Shown: positions 51,530 through 61,852, numbered from the stretch's first letter. The stretch is DNA of 64,000 nt from Opitutales bacterium (GCA_017935025.1 JAGBIL010000036.1:22462-86461), one strand, 5' to 3'. The notes: a model not told the origin generated them from the sequence alone. A program made the numbers and translations.

Positions 51530-52549
51530 ATGAACGAGCTAAAAAAAGTGGTTTTTTTCGGATCGGATGCGATTGCGCTTCCGGTTTTGGAGACTTTGAT
51601 CAGCGCGCCGCTGCGTGCGCTCGTCCGCATTGAGGCGATTTACACGCAGCCGGACCGTCCGTCCGGACGCGGGCAGAAAATCCAGCCGAACGCGATTGCG
51701 CAATGGGCGCGCGATTTCAACATTCCGCTTTACCAGCCGGAAAAACTTGGCGCGGAAGACGTGGCGAGAATCCGGGAAATCGGGTGCGATATCGGGCTGG
51801 TCATGGCGTACGGACATATTTTGAAGCAGGAAATGCTTGATGCTCCGAAACTCGGATTTTTCAACTACCATGCGTCGCTTCTGCCGCATTTTCGCGGTCC
51901 CGCGCCGATTGAAGCCGCCATCGCGAGCGGCGACACGGGAACGGGCGTAACGCTTCAGCGCATCGTTCCCGCGCTCGATCAGGGCGACGTTATCGGGAGC
52001 GCCGTCATTCCGCTCGACAACGATTCTACGCGCGCTTCTCTGCGCGAGCGCATTTCCGAGGCCTGCACGTTTATCACGATCGACACGCTCCCGCGTATTA
52101 TTCGCGGGGACGCCGAGCGTATCGTTCAGCCGGAAAAACACGCTTCCTACACGCGTAAAATTTCGCGTGCGGATTCCGCGATTGATTTTTCCGCCCCGGC
52201 GAAAATGATTGCCGCACGCACGCGCGCGCTTTCGCCGTGGCCGGGTTGCACGTTCCCGTTTAACGGTATGGAAATCAAGCTCGGGCACGTCGAAGCGGTG
52301 CGGATTCCGGAGCTTCCGGAGTCGCTCCCGGGTACGGTGATGGCGTGGAAAAAGGGTGAACTGCTCGTCGCTACGGGAAAAGATTTTCTGCAAATTCATT
52401 CGTTGCAACGTCCGGGCGGGCGTATGCTTCCCGCGCGGGATTTTCTCATCGGAATGAAAATTCCCACGGGAACGGTTTTGGAAAGCCGGGAAATGTTTCC
52501 GCTGGCGAAAAAAACGCCGTGGAAAAAATCCGAGCTCCCGACGAGATAA
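51530..52549 (+). CDS. fmt: Methionyl-tRNA formyltransferase
   Basis: Formylates initiator Met-tRNA. The 339-residue protein has the Rossmann start VVFFGSDAIALPVLE, the folate-binding signature region LGFFNYHASLLPHFRGPAPIEAAI with the catalytic Asn-His, the Asp motif ALDQGDVIG and the C-terminal OB-like domain (CTFPFNGMEIKLGHVEAVRIP). Slightly longer than the usual 310-320 residues. def is not adjacent. Its last 31 bases overlap the pseudouridine synthase frame. Confidence 0.95.
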   Translation: MNELKKVVFFGSDAIALPVLETLISAPLRALVRIEAIYTQPDRPSGRGQKIQPNAIAQWARDFNIPLYQPEKLGAEDVARIREIGCDIGLVMAYGHILKQEMLDAPKLGFFNYHASLLPHFRGPAPIEAAIASGDTGTGVTLQRIVPALDQGDVIGSAVIPLDNDSTRASLRERISEACTFITIDTLPRIIRGDAERIVQPEKHASYTRKISRADSAIDFSAPAKMIAARTRALSPWPGCTFPFNGMEIKLGHVEAVRIPELPESLPGTVMAWKKGELLVATGKDFLQIHSLQRPGGRMLPARDFLIGMKIPTGTVLESREMFPLAKKTPWKKSELPTR

Positions 52550-53283
52550 CTGCGGAGTCCGCTTCACTATTCCGGAACTACGCCACCGTGAGCAAGCCGC
52601 CTCCGAAAAAATATTTGCCGCGCGGAATCAAAATTTTGTTTGAGGACGCGGATTTGCTCCTCATCGAAAAACCTGCGGGGATGTTGAGCGTTCCCGCGCG
52701 CTACGAACCGGATAAAAATGCGCTTTCGCTGATGACGCACTTCGTGCGCAAGGGAAACCCGAAATCGAAAAAGGAGCTTTTCGCCGTGAATCGCCTCGAT
52801 CGCGAAACCTCCGGAATTTTGGTTTTTGCAAAATCTTTTTCCTTTCGGGAAAAACTCCACGAAACGTGGAATGAAGCGGAAAAAATTTATCTCGCCGTTG
52901 CCGACGGTGCGGTCGAACCCGACTCGGGCGTGATTGAATCCTGGCTCGCCGAAGACGAAAACTACCGCGTGCACAGCGTTCCCGCGCCCGGGGAAAATGC
53001 GTCGGCGGGCAGGGCGCGGTTTGCCGCCACGCGCTACGAAGTTTTACGCCGGATGCCGCGCTACACGGTGCTCGACGTGTATTTGCTCACGGGACGGAAA
53101 AACCAGATTCGCGTGCATTTCGCGGAAAAAGGTCATCCTTTGCTCGGAGATAAAATGTACGGTCGCGGGAACGCGCCGCGCCTCGCGCTTCACGCGCGAA
53201 AATTCTGTTTCACCCATCCGAGCACGCGGGAACGCATCGAAATCGAATCTCCGGCACCGGAATTTTTCCGGAAATTTCTCTAA
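52519..53283 (+). CDS. RluA-family pseudouridine synthase
   Basis: A 254-residue RNA pseudouridine synthase. The catalytic signature is NRLDRETSGILVF with Asp94 as nucleophile, preceded by FEDADLLLIEKPAGMLSVP and followed by TGRKNQIRVHFAEKGHPLLGDKMYG, both typical of the RluA group. The reported GTG start overlaps fmt by 31 bases; a GTG at 52588 (residue 24) is an alternative giving no overlap. The HRLD His is replaced by Asn, as in some RluA members. The RNA target (23S rRNA or tRNA) cannot be told from sequence. Confidence 0.9.
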   Translation: MEKIRAPDEITAESASLFRNYATVSKPPPKKYLPRGIKILFEDADLLLIEKPAGMLSVPARYEPDKNALSLMTHFVRKGNPKSKKELFAVNRLDRETSGILVFAKSFSFREKLHETWNEAEKIYLAVADGAVEPDSGVIESWLAEDENYRVHSVPAPGENASAGRARFAATRYEVLRRMPRYTVLDVYLLTGRKNQIRVHFAEKGHPLLGDKMYGRGNAPRLALHARKFCFTHPSTRERIEIESPAPEFFRKFL

Positions 53284-53445
53284 AAAATACGCGATGTTTT
53301 TTCCGTCCGCGTGACGAATTTTAAACTTGGAACGGAACTTGCAAAGGTAAGTGCGACAGTCCTGTTCTCTGTCCCTTTTTAGCCTTGCGAATACAGGCGA
53401 GAAAGAAGATTCTTACCACTCATTTTTTACATAAAAACGTCAGTC

Positions 53446-56400
53446 ATGGGCATTACTTCCATTTTTAAGATTTTCGCCGGTCGGCACCACCGCCAATTTG
53501 TTCGCAAATGCAAACCGATTGTCAGAAAAATCAATGCGTTGGAGAGCGAGTTTCAAAAACTTTCCGATGACGAACTGAAAGCGAAAACGCCCGAACTGAT
53601 GGAGCGTTTTCGGAAGGGCGAAACGCTGGGCAAACTTTTGCCGGAAGCGTTTGCCGTCGTAAAAAACGCCGCCCGCCGTCTTTGCGGGACGACTGCCGTG
53701 GTTTGTGATCACGAGCTGACGTGGGACATGGTCCACTTCGACGTGCAGCTCATCGGCGGGATCGCGCTTCACCGTAACAAAATTGCGGAAATGGCGACCG
53801 GGGAAGGAAAAACGCTTGTCGCGACGCTTCCGCTTTATCTGAACGCGCTTTCCGGACGCAACTGCCAACTTGTAACCGTCAACGATTATCTCGCGCGCCG
53901 CGACTCCGAGTGGATGGGGCATCTTTTCAAATTCCTCGGGCTGACCGTCGGATGTATCCAAAATTCCATGCCGCCGCATCAGCGCCGCGAAGCCTACAAG
54001 TGCAATATTACTTACGGGACCGCTTCGGAATTCGGTTTTGACTATCTGCGCGACAACGGCATGGCGACTTCGCTCAGTGAGCAGGTTCAAAGCGACCACT
54101 ACTATTGCATCGTTGACGAAATCGACTCGATTCTGATCGACGAAGCGCGCACGCCGCTCATCATTTCCGGTCCCGTGCAGGAAGACCGCGCCGCGCCGTT
54201 TGAACAGTTCAAGCCGGGCGTTCAGGGCTTGGTCGAAAAACAGACGCGCCTTTGCAATTCTCTCGTGGATTCCGCACGTAAACTTTTGGAACGCGCCTCA
54301 AAGGAAAAGGACGTTCGAGCGGAACAGGCGGGGTTGGTCAAACTTTTGCAGGTGAAACTCGGTGCGCCGCGCAACAAACAATTCCTCAAAATGATGGAAA
54401 ACGGCGAGTGGCGCAAAAAACTCGACCTGTTTGACGCGGAAATGATGAATGCGTTCAACCGTGAACGCCGTTTTGCCATCAAGGAAGAACTTTACTACGC
54501 AATCGACGAAAAGCGCCGCGAATCCGACCTCACGCAGCTCGGGCGCGATACGCTTCGCCCGGATAATCCGGACGCGTTCGTGCTTCCGGACATTCCGACG
54601 GAATTTGTCGCCATCGACACGCAGGAGAATCTCACCGCCGAAGAGCGCGCAAAGCTCAAACAGCAGGCGGAAGAACGCTTTGTCAAAGCCAGCGAAGACA
54701 TCCACTGCATTTCGCAGTTGCTCCGCGCCTACGCGCTCTTTGAAAAAGACGTCCACTACGTCATCAAAGACAACAAAGTCATGATCGTGGACGAAAACAC
54801 CGGTCGCATTATGCCGGGCCGCCGTTGGAGCGACGGTTTGCATCAGGCGATCGAAGCGAAGGAAAGCGTCGATATCGAAAAGGAATCGAAAACTTACGCG
54901 ACGATTACGATTCAGAATTATTTCCGTATGTACGAAAAGCTCGCGGGAATGACGGGAACGGCGGAAACCGAAGCCGGCGAATTTTTCGATATTTACCGCT
55001 TGGGCGTGGTTGCGATTCCGACCAACAAGCCCTGCATTCGCATCGACGAAGACGATACAATTTTCAAAACACGCCGCGAAAAATACGCGGAAGCGGTCAA
55101 GGAAATCAAAGCGGCGCACGAGCGCGGACAGCCGGTGCTCGTCGGTACGGCGAGCGTCGAAGCCTCCGAAATGCTTTCCCGCAGCTTGAAGTTCGCGGGC
55201 GTTCCGCACAATGTTTTGAACGCGAAAAACCACGAGATTGAAGCTCAAATCGTGGCGCAGGCCGGACAGCGCGGCGCCGTTACTATCGCCACGAACATGG
55301 CGGGGCGCGGGACCGACATCAAGCTCGGCGAAGGCGTGCGGGAACTCGGCGGTCTTTTCGTGCTCGGTACGGAGCGCCATGAATCCCGCCGCGTTGACCG
55401 TCAGTTGCGCGGGCGCTGTTCCCGTCAGGGCGACCCGGGACGCTCGAAGTTCCTTGTTTCCCTGGAAGACGATCTGATGCGCCTGTTCTCGAATGCAGGC
55501 GTGATTTCCCGCGTTTTGCAAAAATCTTTTGTCGAAGGTCAACCGCTCCAGCACTCGCTTTTGAACCGTTCCATCGAAACGGCGCAACGCCGCGTTGAAG
55601 CCGTTCACTACACATACCGCAAAAACACGTTGCAGTACGACGATGTGTTCAATAAGCAGCGCGAAATCATTTACGGAATCCGTAACGAGGCGCTGAAAAC
55701 GGAAAATCCGCGCGATTTGCTTTTCGCGCTCGTGGACGAAGAATTGAACGAACGCGTGGATTCCGCAATTCCCGCTGACGAAAAATCGGACGTGAACCAG
55801 GTGGTTCTCGAAGATTTTGTGCGCTGGCTGAACACGACGTTCCCGATTCGCTTTACGGCGGAGGAACTGCTCGCGGCGCGCGACGAAGGCGCGGCAAATC
55901 TCGTGGTTGATCGCGTGCGCAAAGCCTATTCCGAGCGCGATTCCTTTGAAGGCGCGGATGCGCTCAAAGGCATGGAACGCTACATCATTTTGCGCGCAAT
56001 TGACAAGAATTGGCAAGACCACCTTGCGGAAATGGCGGATTTGCGCCAAAGCATCGGGTTGCGCGGCTACGGTCAGCGCAATCCGCTCGTCGAATACAAA
56101 AACGAAGCGTTTTCCTGCTTCAAAACGATGCTCGGCCGCGTGCGCACGGATGTTTGCACGGGACTTTTCCGTTCCGCGACAAGCTACGAAGCCTTTGAAC
56201 AACTGATTCGCCGTTTGCGCGGAATCGAAATTCCGGAAGAAACTCCGGAAGCCTCCGACGTTCCCGTGAAACCCGCTTCCGCGATTGAAAAATCGCCTGC
56301 GGCGGCGGCGCTTTTCGGTTCGGTCGCTTCGGCGGAACCGGCTCCGGCGAGGGAAAACGAAAGCGGCGTTCCCGCAGAGCTTTCGAGCGAAATCGGGCGC

Positions 56401-56508
56401 AACGATCTCGTTGAAATTTCCCTCAACGGCGAAACTCGCGTTGCAAAGTGGAAGAAAGCCCAGGCGCTCATCGCCAACGAAGGTTGGACCTTTGTCAAAC
56501 GAGTTTAA
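53446..56508 (+). CDS. secA: Preprotein translocase ATPase SecA, unusual C-terminus
   Basis: Motor of the Sec export pathway, working with SecYEG. At 1,020 residues it has all core parts: Walker A MATGEGKT (near 120), DYLRDN, the [16 protein letters not shown] helicase motif, the [21 protein letters not shown] preprotein-binding region, [24 protein letters not shown] and the [12 protein letters not shown] motif. The usual C-terminal CxCxSGKK zinc finger is missing; instead the protein ends [22 protein letters not shown] plus a short tail. It has its own upstream region of about 160 bases after the pseudouridine synthase. SecA is needed for export of the signal-peptide proteins in this window. 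Confidence 0.96.
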   Translation: MGITSIFKIFAGRHHRQFVRKCKPIVRKINALESEFQKLSDDELKAKTPELMERFRKGETLGKLLPEAFAVVKNAARRLCGTTAVVCDHELTWDMVHFDVQLIGGIALHRNKIAEMATGEGKTLVATLPLYLNALSGRNCQLVTVNDYLARRDSEWMGHLFKFLGLTVGCIQNSMPPHQRREAYKCNITYGTASEFGFDYLRDNGMATSLSEQVQSDHYYCIVDEIDSILIDEARTPLIISGPVQEDRAAPFEQFKPGVQGLVEKQTRLCNSLVDSARKLLERASKEKDVRAEQAGLVKLLQVKLGAPRNKQFLKMMENGEWRKKLDLFDAEMMNAFNRERRFAIKEELYYAIDEKRRESDLTQLGRDTLRPDNPDAFVLPDIPTEFVAIDTQENLTAEERAKLKQQAEERFVKASEDIHCISQLLRAYALFEKDVHYVIKDNKVMIVDENTGRIMPGRRWSDGLHQAIEAKESVDIEKESKTYATITIQNYFRMYEKLAGMTGTAETEAGEFFDIYRLGVVAIPTNKPCIRIDEDDTIFKTRREKYAEAVKEIKAAHERGQPVLVGTASVEASEMLSRSLKFAGVPHNVLNAKNHEIEAQIVAQAGQRGAVTIATNMAGRGTDIKLGEGVRELGGLFVLGTERHESRRVDRQLRGRCSRQGDPGRSKFLVSLEDDLMRLFSNAGVISRVLQKSFVEGQPLQHSLLNRSIETAQRRVEAVHYTYRKNTLQYDDVFNKQREIIYGIRNEALKTENPRDLLFALVDEELNERVDSAIPADEKSDVNQVVLEDFVRWLNTTFPIRFTAEELLAARDEGAANLVVDRVRKAYSERDSFEGADALKGMERYIILRAIDKNWQDHLAEMADLRQSIGLRGYGQRNPLVEYKNEAFSCFKTMLGRVRTDVCTGLFRSATSYEAFEQLIRRLRGIEIPEETPEASDVPVKPASAIEKSPAAAALFGSVASAEPAPARENESGVPAELSSEIGRNDLVEISLNGETRVAKWKKAQALIANEGWTFVKRV

Positions 56509-56617
56509 GTCAGTGAGTAGTGAACAGTGAATAGCGAATAACGTTCACTTCAAAGATTTTGCCGTCGGCAAAATCCTCCGCACTGAATTATTCATTATTC
56601 ACTATCCGTTATTCATT
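56508..56617. repeat. Composite repeat: period-7 array, hairpin, inverted period-7 array
   Basis: Left heptamers AGTCAGT/GAGTAGT/GAACAGT/GAATAGC/GAATAAC, central hairpin GATTTTGCC-GTC-GGCAAAATC (about 56555-56575), right heptamers ACTGAAT/TATTCAT/TATTCAC/TATCCGT/TATTCAT. The right array is roughly the reverse complement of the left. It fills the secA-SNF2 gap. Confidence 0.85.
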
Positions 56618-56622
56618 AAAAA

Positions 56623-59091
56623 ATGTCTTTTCCGCCGCAGATTACGGACTCGGAGTGGCTTGAAACCGTTTCTCCGACGACGCTTCGCGAAGGAAAAATG
56701 CTGGCGGAAACGACGACCGAGGTCGCGTGGAATGCGCCCGTTTTTAAAGGAAAAGTTATCGACGGCGCGCGCCACTTCCTCGTTTCTCTGGATCTGCGTT
56801 CCCGCACGTTCCCGCGGGCGGAATGCCTTTGCGAAACCGGCAGAACGGGGCGTGTTTGCCGGCACGCCGTCGCGATTTACTTTGCGTATTTTGCTCCGCT
56901 TTTGAAGGCGGCGGAAGCGGCGCGCTTGGCGGCGGGAATTACCCCGAAAAAATCACCTGCACCCGCCGTGCAGAATCGCACGTTCCGGAATCCGGAACTT
57001 TCTTCCCCGCAAAAGTTTTTTTCAAACGGCGCAAAAACTCCCGAAAATCCGGACGAATCCAAAACGCGTTTCCGGGCGCAAATCGACGGCGGGGCGGAAG
57101 GCATTTCGCTGATTCTTCCTTCGCGGGAAAATCCGCATTACGAAACGGCGCGAAAAATCGTGCAAACGGGAGGCTTTGTTTTGGACGCGCGTTCCCGCCG
57201 CTGGTTTTTGCGCGGCGAGCACAAGGTTTTGAACTTTATCGCGCTGCATCGGGATTTTTTTGAAAGCGAGTGTCGCGTGGATTACGCGATGAAATTCCGT
57301 CGTTTTATGCGCGGTTTGAAAACGGCGAAAATTCTTTGCGAAGCGGAAGCGCAGGGAGAGAATTTTGATTTTTCGGCGCGTTTGGAAACTTACGGCGTTT
57401 CGGAAAAGGAAATGGCGGCGGCGCTCGCTCGAGGGCAACGCTATGTACGCCGCGAAAACGGGAAAATCGTTCTGCTTTCGGAGGACAAACTGCAAAAGAT
57501 TTCCGCTCTGCGTGCGCGGCTCGGGCAGGGCGGACTCACGGGAACGGAAAATGTTTTCCGGCGGCGTTTTTCGCGTGCGGAATTGCCTTCGGCGGAAGCG
57601 GCGCTGGAAGAAATCGGAATCGGATTCGAGCCGCCGGAAACGTGGCGGGAACGGTCTTCCGCGCTACGCGATTTGAGCCGGCTGGCGCGTCCGCCTGTTC
57701 CGGAAAAACTTTTTTCGCAGTTGCGTATTTATCAGCAAATCGGTGCGGCGTGGCTTTGGCATTTGCACAAAAACGGGCTCGGCGGTTTGCTCGCGGACGA
57801 AATGGGGTTGGGAAAAACCGTGCAGGCGATTGCGTATCTTTCGGCGGTTTTTGCCGAAAATACGAATCGCGATTTGCTCGCTCTGCTCGTCGTTCCCGCC
57901 GGGTTGATTGAGAATTGGCGCCGTGAACTTGCGCGCTTTGCGCCGGAAATTCCCGTGCGCGTGCATCACGGGCAACGCCGCGCCGCCGATGCGAAAACGC
58001 CGTTCCCGCGCGGGGTTGTGCTGACGTCGTATTCGACGCTGGCGATTGATTTGCCTTTTTTTCAAGCGAGTGAATGGCACACGATTTTTGCGGACGAAGC
58101 CCAACAAATCAAAAATCGCCGTTCCCGCAACGCTCGTTCGTTGAAAGAGCTTTTTTCCCGAACGCGCTTTGTGCTGACGGGAACGCCGATTGAAAATTCG
58201 CACGATGATTTGCGATCGCTTTTCGAGTTTTTGATGCCCGGATTTTTGCCGTCGGGAACGTCCGCTTCGCTCGCCGCAAAGCGGGAATGGGAGCGCGCGA
58301 ACTTGAAAAATCTCGTCGCGCCGTACATCTTGCGGCGCACGAAATCCGCCGTTGCTCCGGAGTTGCCGCCGCGCATCGAGCAAACGGTGTGGTGCCGCTT
58401 CGGCGACGCCCAATCGCGTCTTTACGACGATTGGAAAACCCGTTCCCGCGAGGAAATTTTCAAACTCGAAATGGCGGGAGCGTCGGACGCGCATTTGCGT
58501 ATCGCGGCATTTTCCCAACTTTTGCGCTTGCGGCAAATTTGTACGGAGCCGCGCGTGGTTTCGGCGGATTTCCCCGAAGCGGAATCCGCAAAACTGCGGG
58601 CATTTCGCGAGCTGCTTGACGAAGCTCAGGCGGCGGGTTCGCGAATGCTGGTTTTTTCACAGTTCGTTTCCGTGCTCGATTTTTTGGCGGATGCCCTGAG
58701 AAGCGACGGTGTCCCGTTTTGCCGCATCGACGGTTCCACGCGGGAACGAACACGAGAGTGCGATCGCTTCAATGCCTCGCCGGAAATTCCCGTTTTTCTG
58801 ATTTCGCTGAAGGCCGGCGGGCTCGGACTCAACATCACGGGAGCGGACACCGTCGTCCATTACGATCCGTGGTGGAATCCCGCCGCAGAAGCGCAGGCGA
58901 CCGACCGCGCCCACCGCATCGGGCAAACGAAAACCGTTACGGCGATTAAACTCGTCGTTGCCGATTCCGTGGAAGAACGTGTGCTTTCCCTGCAACGCGA
59001 AAAGAGTCGCCTTCTTGAGGAACTCTTCGACGCTAGCGATCCCGCTAACGCAAAGATTTCCCTCGCCGAAATTAAAGAGTTGCTGAGTTAG
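56623..59091 (+). CDS. SNF2-family helicase with SWIM zinc finger
   Basis: An 822-residue Swi2/Snf2-type ATPase. An N-terminal SWIM zinc finger is visible as CLCETGRTGRVCRH (Cys68, Cys70, Cys79, His81). The ATPase core starts near 365 (LRIYQQIGAAWLWHLHKNGLGGLLADEMGLGKT, Walker A), then FADEAQQIKN (DEAQ box), LTGTPIENS, ILRRTKSAVAPELPP, and the C-terminal lobe RMLVFSQF, LISLKAGGLGLNIT and YDPWWNPAAEAQATDRAHRIGQT. Such proteins remodel protein-DNA complexes; RapA-like recycling of RNA polymerase is one possibility. Bounded by a period-7 composite upstream and a bidirectional terminator downstream. Confidence 0.92.
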   Translation: MSFPPQITDSEWLETVSPTTLREGKMLAETTTEVAWNAPVFKGKVIDGARHFLVSLDLRSRTFPRAECLCETGRTGRVCRHAVAIYFAYFAPLLKAAEAARLAAGITPKKSPAPAVQNRTFRNPELSSPQKFFSNGAKTPENPDESKTRFRAQIDGGAEGISLILPSRENPHYETARKIVQTGGFVLDARSRRWFLRGEHKVLNFIALHRDFFESECRVDYAMKFRRFMRGLKTAKILCEAEAQGENFDFSARLETYGVSEKEMAAALARGQRYVRRENGKIVLLSEDKLQKISALRARLGQGGLTGTENVFRRRFSRAELPSAEAALEEIGIGFEPPETWRERSSALRDLSRLARPPVPEKLFSQLRIYQQIGAAWLWHLHKNGLGGLLADEMGLGKTVQAIAYLSAVFAENTNRDLLALLVVPAGLIENWRRELARFAPEIPVRVHHGQRRAADAKTPFPRGVVLTSYSTLAIDLPFFQASEWHTIFADEAQQIKNRRSRNARSLKELFSRTRFVLTGTPIENSHDDLRSLFEFLMPGFLPSGTSASLAAKREWERANLKNLVAPYILRRTKSAVAPELPPRIEQTVWCRFGDAQSRLYDDWKTRSREEIFKLEMAGASDAHLRIAAFSQLLRLRQICTEPRVVSADFPEAESAKLRAFRELLDEAQAAGSRMLVFSQFVSVLDFLADALRSDGVPFCRIDGSTRERTRECDRFNASPEIPVFLISLKAGGLGLNITGADTVVHYDPWWNPAAEAQATDRAHRIGQTKTVTAIKLVVADSVEERVLSLQREKSRLLEELFDASDPANAKISLAEIKELLS

Positions 59092-59109
59092 CCGAGTTTC
59101 GGCGAACAA

Positions 59110-59153
59110 AAAAAGCGGACAACCGGAGGAAATTTTCCGGTTGCCCGCTTTTT
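59110..59153. terminator. Bidirectional terminator between the SNF2 and CysJ-like genes
   Basis: AAAAAGCGG(A)CAACCGGA (59110-59127) pairs with TCCGGTTG(C)CCGCTTTTT (59136-59153) with one mismatch and an 8-base loop. A and T runs on both flanks serve both convergent genes. Confidence 0.85.
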
Positions 59154-59173
59154 GAGTTTTGCCTGCGCGAGGC

Positions 59174-60340
59174 TTAGTAGACGTCCTTCTGGTAGCGTCC
59201 GGCGGCTTTAAGCTCTTTGAGCTTTGCTGCGGCGCCGGCGTCGTCGAGCCCGCCGTATGTTTTGAAGATATCGATCAACGCCGCTTCAACGTCCTTCGCC
59301 ATGCGTTTCGCATCGCCGCAGATGTAGAAATACGCGCCTTCGTCGTTGAGCCATTTCCAAACTTCGGCTCCGGCTTCGCGGATTTTGTCCTGAACGTAGA
59401 TTTTGTAATCCTGGTCGCGGGACCACGCGCAATCAAGACGCGTGAGCAAGCCGTCGGCGAGCGCCTTTTCCCATTCCGCCTGATAGAGGAAGTCCGTCTT
59501 GACGCGCTGGTCGCCGAAGAAGAGCCAGTTTTTGCCCTTGGCTCCGCGTGCGGCACGGTCTTGTACAAAGCTACGGAAGGGCGCAATACCCGTTCCCGGG
59601 CCAACCATGATGACGGGAGCGTCGAGATCCGCCGGCGGACCGAAGTGGGAGTTGGAAACGAAAACCGGAAGTGTGGTTTCGCCGACTTGTGCGTATTCGC
59701 CGAGGAAGGTCGAGCAAACGCCGTCGCGCTTGCGTCCGTTGGTTTCGTAGCGCACGACGGCGACGGTAAGGTGAACGCTGTCCTTGCCGACGAATTCCGG
59801 GCTGGAAGAAATTGAGTACAGGCGCGGCATCAGTTTGCGGAGCTGTTCGATAAAGGCTTGCGCTTCGCATTTGACCGACGGGAACTCTTCGCCGAGGTCG
59901 AGAACGTGGCGCGCGTCAATCCACGCTTTTTGAGCGACGGGATCGGCGTTTCCGAGCACTTCGGCGAGCTTTGCCTTGTCGCAATCGCAGGCCGCGTTGT
60001 CGTGAACGAACTGAACAAATTTTTTCGTAATGGCACCGAGTGCGAACTGTGTTGTGAGTGCGTCGCGGAGGCTGAGCGTCGTTTCCGTTTTGGGGAGTGT
60101 GACGGATTCGTCGCCGGAGAATTTGTAGGCTTTGAGCACGGCATCGACAAGTTGGGTCGTGTTGCGCGGGAACACGCCGAGGGAGTCGCCGGACTTGTAA
60201 ACGAGGCCGCTACCCGTAAGATCAATTTCCAAGTGAACCGTTTCTTTCTGAGATTCGGGGGCATTCGCGCGGCAACGCACTTTCAGTTTTGCCGGGAACG
60301 GATTATTTTTGTCGTAAGCGCAAGGTGTGGGTTCTGACAT
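59174..60340 (-). CDS. CysJ-like NADPH:flavin oxidoreductase lacking a flavodoxin domain
   Basis: A 388-residue diflavin-reductase-type protein containing only the FAD and NADPH modules. FAD site: RLYSISSSP (near residue 173) and GVCSTFLGEYA; NADPH site: GPGTGIAPFRSFVQ, FFGDQR, WSRDQ and YICGDAKRMAKDVE, ending KAAGRYQKDVY with a C-terminal aromatic residue as in sulfite reductase flavoprotein. The N-terminal FMN (flavodoxin) domain of CysJ is absent. It may pass electrons to a separate ferredoxin, flavodoxin or to a CysI-type hemoprotein encoded elsewhere. No partner gene is adjacent, so the acceptor is unknown. Confidence 0.85.
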   Translation of the reverse strand: MSEPTPCAYDKNNPFPAKLKVRCRANAPESQKETVHLEIDLTGSGLVYKSGDSLGVFPRNTTQLVDAVLKAYKFSGDESVTLPKTETTLSLRDALTTQFALGAITKKFVQFVHDNAACDCDKAKLAEVLGNADPVAQKAWIDARHVLDLGEEFPSVKCEAQAFIEQLRKLMPRLYSISSSPEFVGKDSVHLTVAVVRYETNGRKRDGVCSTFLGEYAQVGETTLPVFVSNSHFGPPADLDAPVIMVGPGTGIAPFRSFVQDRAARGAKGKNWLFFGDQRVKTDFLYQAEWEKALADGLLTRLDCAWSRDQDYKIYVQDKIREAGAEVWKWLNDEGAYFYICGDAKRMAKDVEAALIDIFKTYGGLDDAGAAAKLKELKAAGRYQKDVY

Positions 60341-60472
60341 ATAACTTTACTTTTTCGGGTTAATGAAAAGGGAATAAACTTTCGAAAATTTATGCCAAAA
60401 AAACGGCTCGGAGAAAATGAAAAAGATTTTTTTTAAGTCCGCGTGAACGCCTTTCGGCTACGTTTTGAAGTT

Positions 60473-61852
60473 CTATTTGGCGATGAGGTCGTAGGCTTTG
60501 TAGCCGGTTACGGTAACTTCGCTAAACTCACCGACGGGCAGATTTTTCGGAACGTAAACGACGCCGTCCACTTCAAAGCCGTCGCCCGCCGTGCGTGCGA
60601 TGCCGGGTTCATCGACCAGGACGCGGATTTTTTCTCCGACGCGGGAACGCATCCGTTCGCGCGAGATTTTCTGCAAAAGCACCATGGCGGCGTTCCACCG
60701 GCGCACTTTTTCTGCGGGAACGATCTGGTTCTGCATGAGTGCGGCACTCGTGTTTTCTTCTTTGGAGTATTGGAAAACGCCGACGCGGTCAAATTTCTGC
60801 TCTCCGAGAAATTCCGTGAGTTCTTCAAAATCGGCTTTCGTCTCTCCGGGGAAGCCGACAATGAACGTGGAGCGAATCGTCACGCCCGGGATTCCTTTGC
60901 GGATTTTCGCAATCAGGTCTCGGATGTATTTCCCGTCGGTTTCGCGATTCATCGCCGAGAGCATAGCGTCGGAAATGTGTTGCAGCGGAATGTCGACGTA
61001 GGGCACGACTTTTTTGCATTTTGCAAAAACGGAAATGAGTTCGTCGCTCCAATGCGCCGGATGCGTATAAAATACGCGAATCCAAAAATCCCCGCGAATA
61101 CGGTTCAGCGCGCGCAGAAGCGTGGCGAGCGAATCGCCTTCTTCGGAGCTGACTTTGGTGGTTTTGCCGACGCGTGTTTTTTTCCACGTGTCCATGCCGA
61201 AGTAGGTCGTGTCTTGCGAAATGAGGTTGATTTCCTTGACACCGTGGGTCTGGACCAGCGTTTTCACTTCGGCGACGATATCGTCGATCGCGCGGGAACG
61301 GTGCTTGCCGCGAATGCCGGGAATCGCGCAAAACGCGCAACCGTGATTGCAGCCTTCGGCGATTTTTACGTTGGCGATATGCGGGAGCGTGAGGCGCGCG
61401 CGCGGCGTGGCGTAATCGGGAATATAGCTCGGACGCTTAGTAACTGAAACGGGCGCGGGCGTGTTTTCGCCGGCGCTTTTGGCGTTCCCGCAGAGTTTGC
61501 CGATGAGCTTGTCGATTTTTTCAAGTTCGTCGATGCCGATGAACGCGTCTGCCTGCGGAATCATTTCGCGAACTTTTTCGCCGTAGCGTTGCGGCATACA
61601 GCCGGCAACGATGATTTTGAGCGGTTTTTGATTTTTGCGGCGGCGTTTCGCTTCACGTGCCATTTCCTTTACGGCATCCAAGCTCTCTTTGCGGGCGTCG
61701 AGAATGAACGAGCAGGTGTTGATGACGACGGCATCCGCTTCGCGCGGGTCCGCCGTAAGCTGCATCCCCGATTCGAGGATGCGGCCGATGAGCACTTCGC
61801 TGTCCGATTGATTTTTCGGGCAACCCAAAGAAACGATTCCGACGGTAAGCAT
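60473..61852 (-). CDS. rimO: Ribosomal protein S12 methylthiotransferase
   Basis: Radical-SAM enzyme that adds a methylthio group to an Asp of ribosomal protein S12. The 459-residue protein starts VGIVSLGCPKNQSDSE (first cluster Cys11; further Cys in INTCSF and AGCMPQRYG), and has the radical-SAM motif CNHGCAFC in KIAEGCNHGCAFCAIP, then SRAIDDIVAEV and LISQDTTYFG, features that separate RimO from MiaB. A C-terminal TRAM-like domain follows (VLVDEPG ... VVYVPKNLPVGEFSEVTVTG). Minus strand, downstream of hisS and a small membrane protein gene. Confidence 0.94.
   Translation of the reverse strand: MLTVGIVSLGCPKNQSDSEVLIGRILESGMQLTADPREADAVVINTCSFILDARKESLDAVKEMAREAKRRRKNQKPLKIIVAGCMPQRYGEKVREMIPQADAFIGIDELEKIDKLIGKLCGNAKSAGENTPAPVSVTKRPSYIPDYATPRARLTLPHIANVKIAEGCNHGCAFCAIPGIRGKHRSRAIDDIVAEVKTLVQTHGVKEINLISQDTTYFGMDTWKKTRVGKTTKVSSEEGDSLATLLRALNRIRGDFWIRVFYTHPAHWSDELISVFAKCKKVVPYVDIPLQHISDAMLSAMNRETDGKYIRDLIAKIRKGIPGVTIRSTFIVGFPGETKADFEELTEFLGEQKFDRVGVFQYSKEENTSAALMQNQIVPAEKVRRWNAAMVLLQKISRERMRSRVGEKIRVLVDEPGIARTAGDGFEVDGVVYVPKNLPVGEFSEVTVTGYKAYDLIAK

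Noticed and set aside
53284..53445. Structured leader or riboswitch ahead of secA
   Set aside because: Only short complementary segments (GGTAAG and CTTACC) were visible; no match to a known riboswitch or SecM-like arrest peptide.
54298..56202. 634-codon minus-strand open frame
   Set aside because: Antisense to secA; shadow composition.
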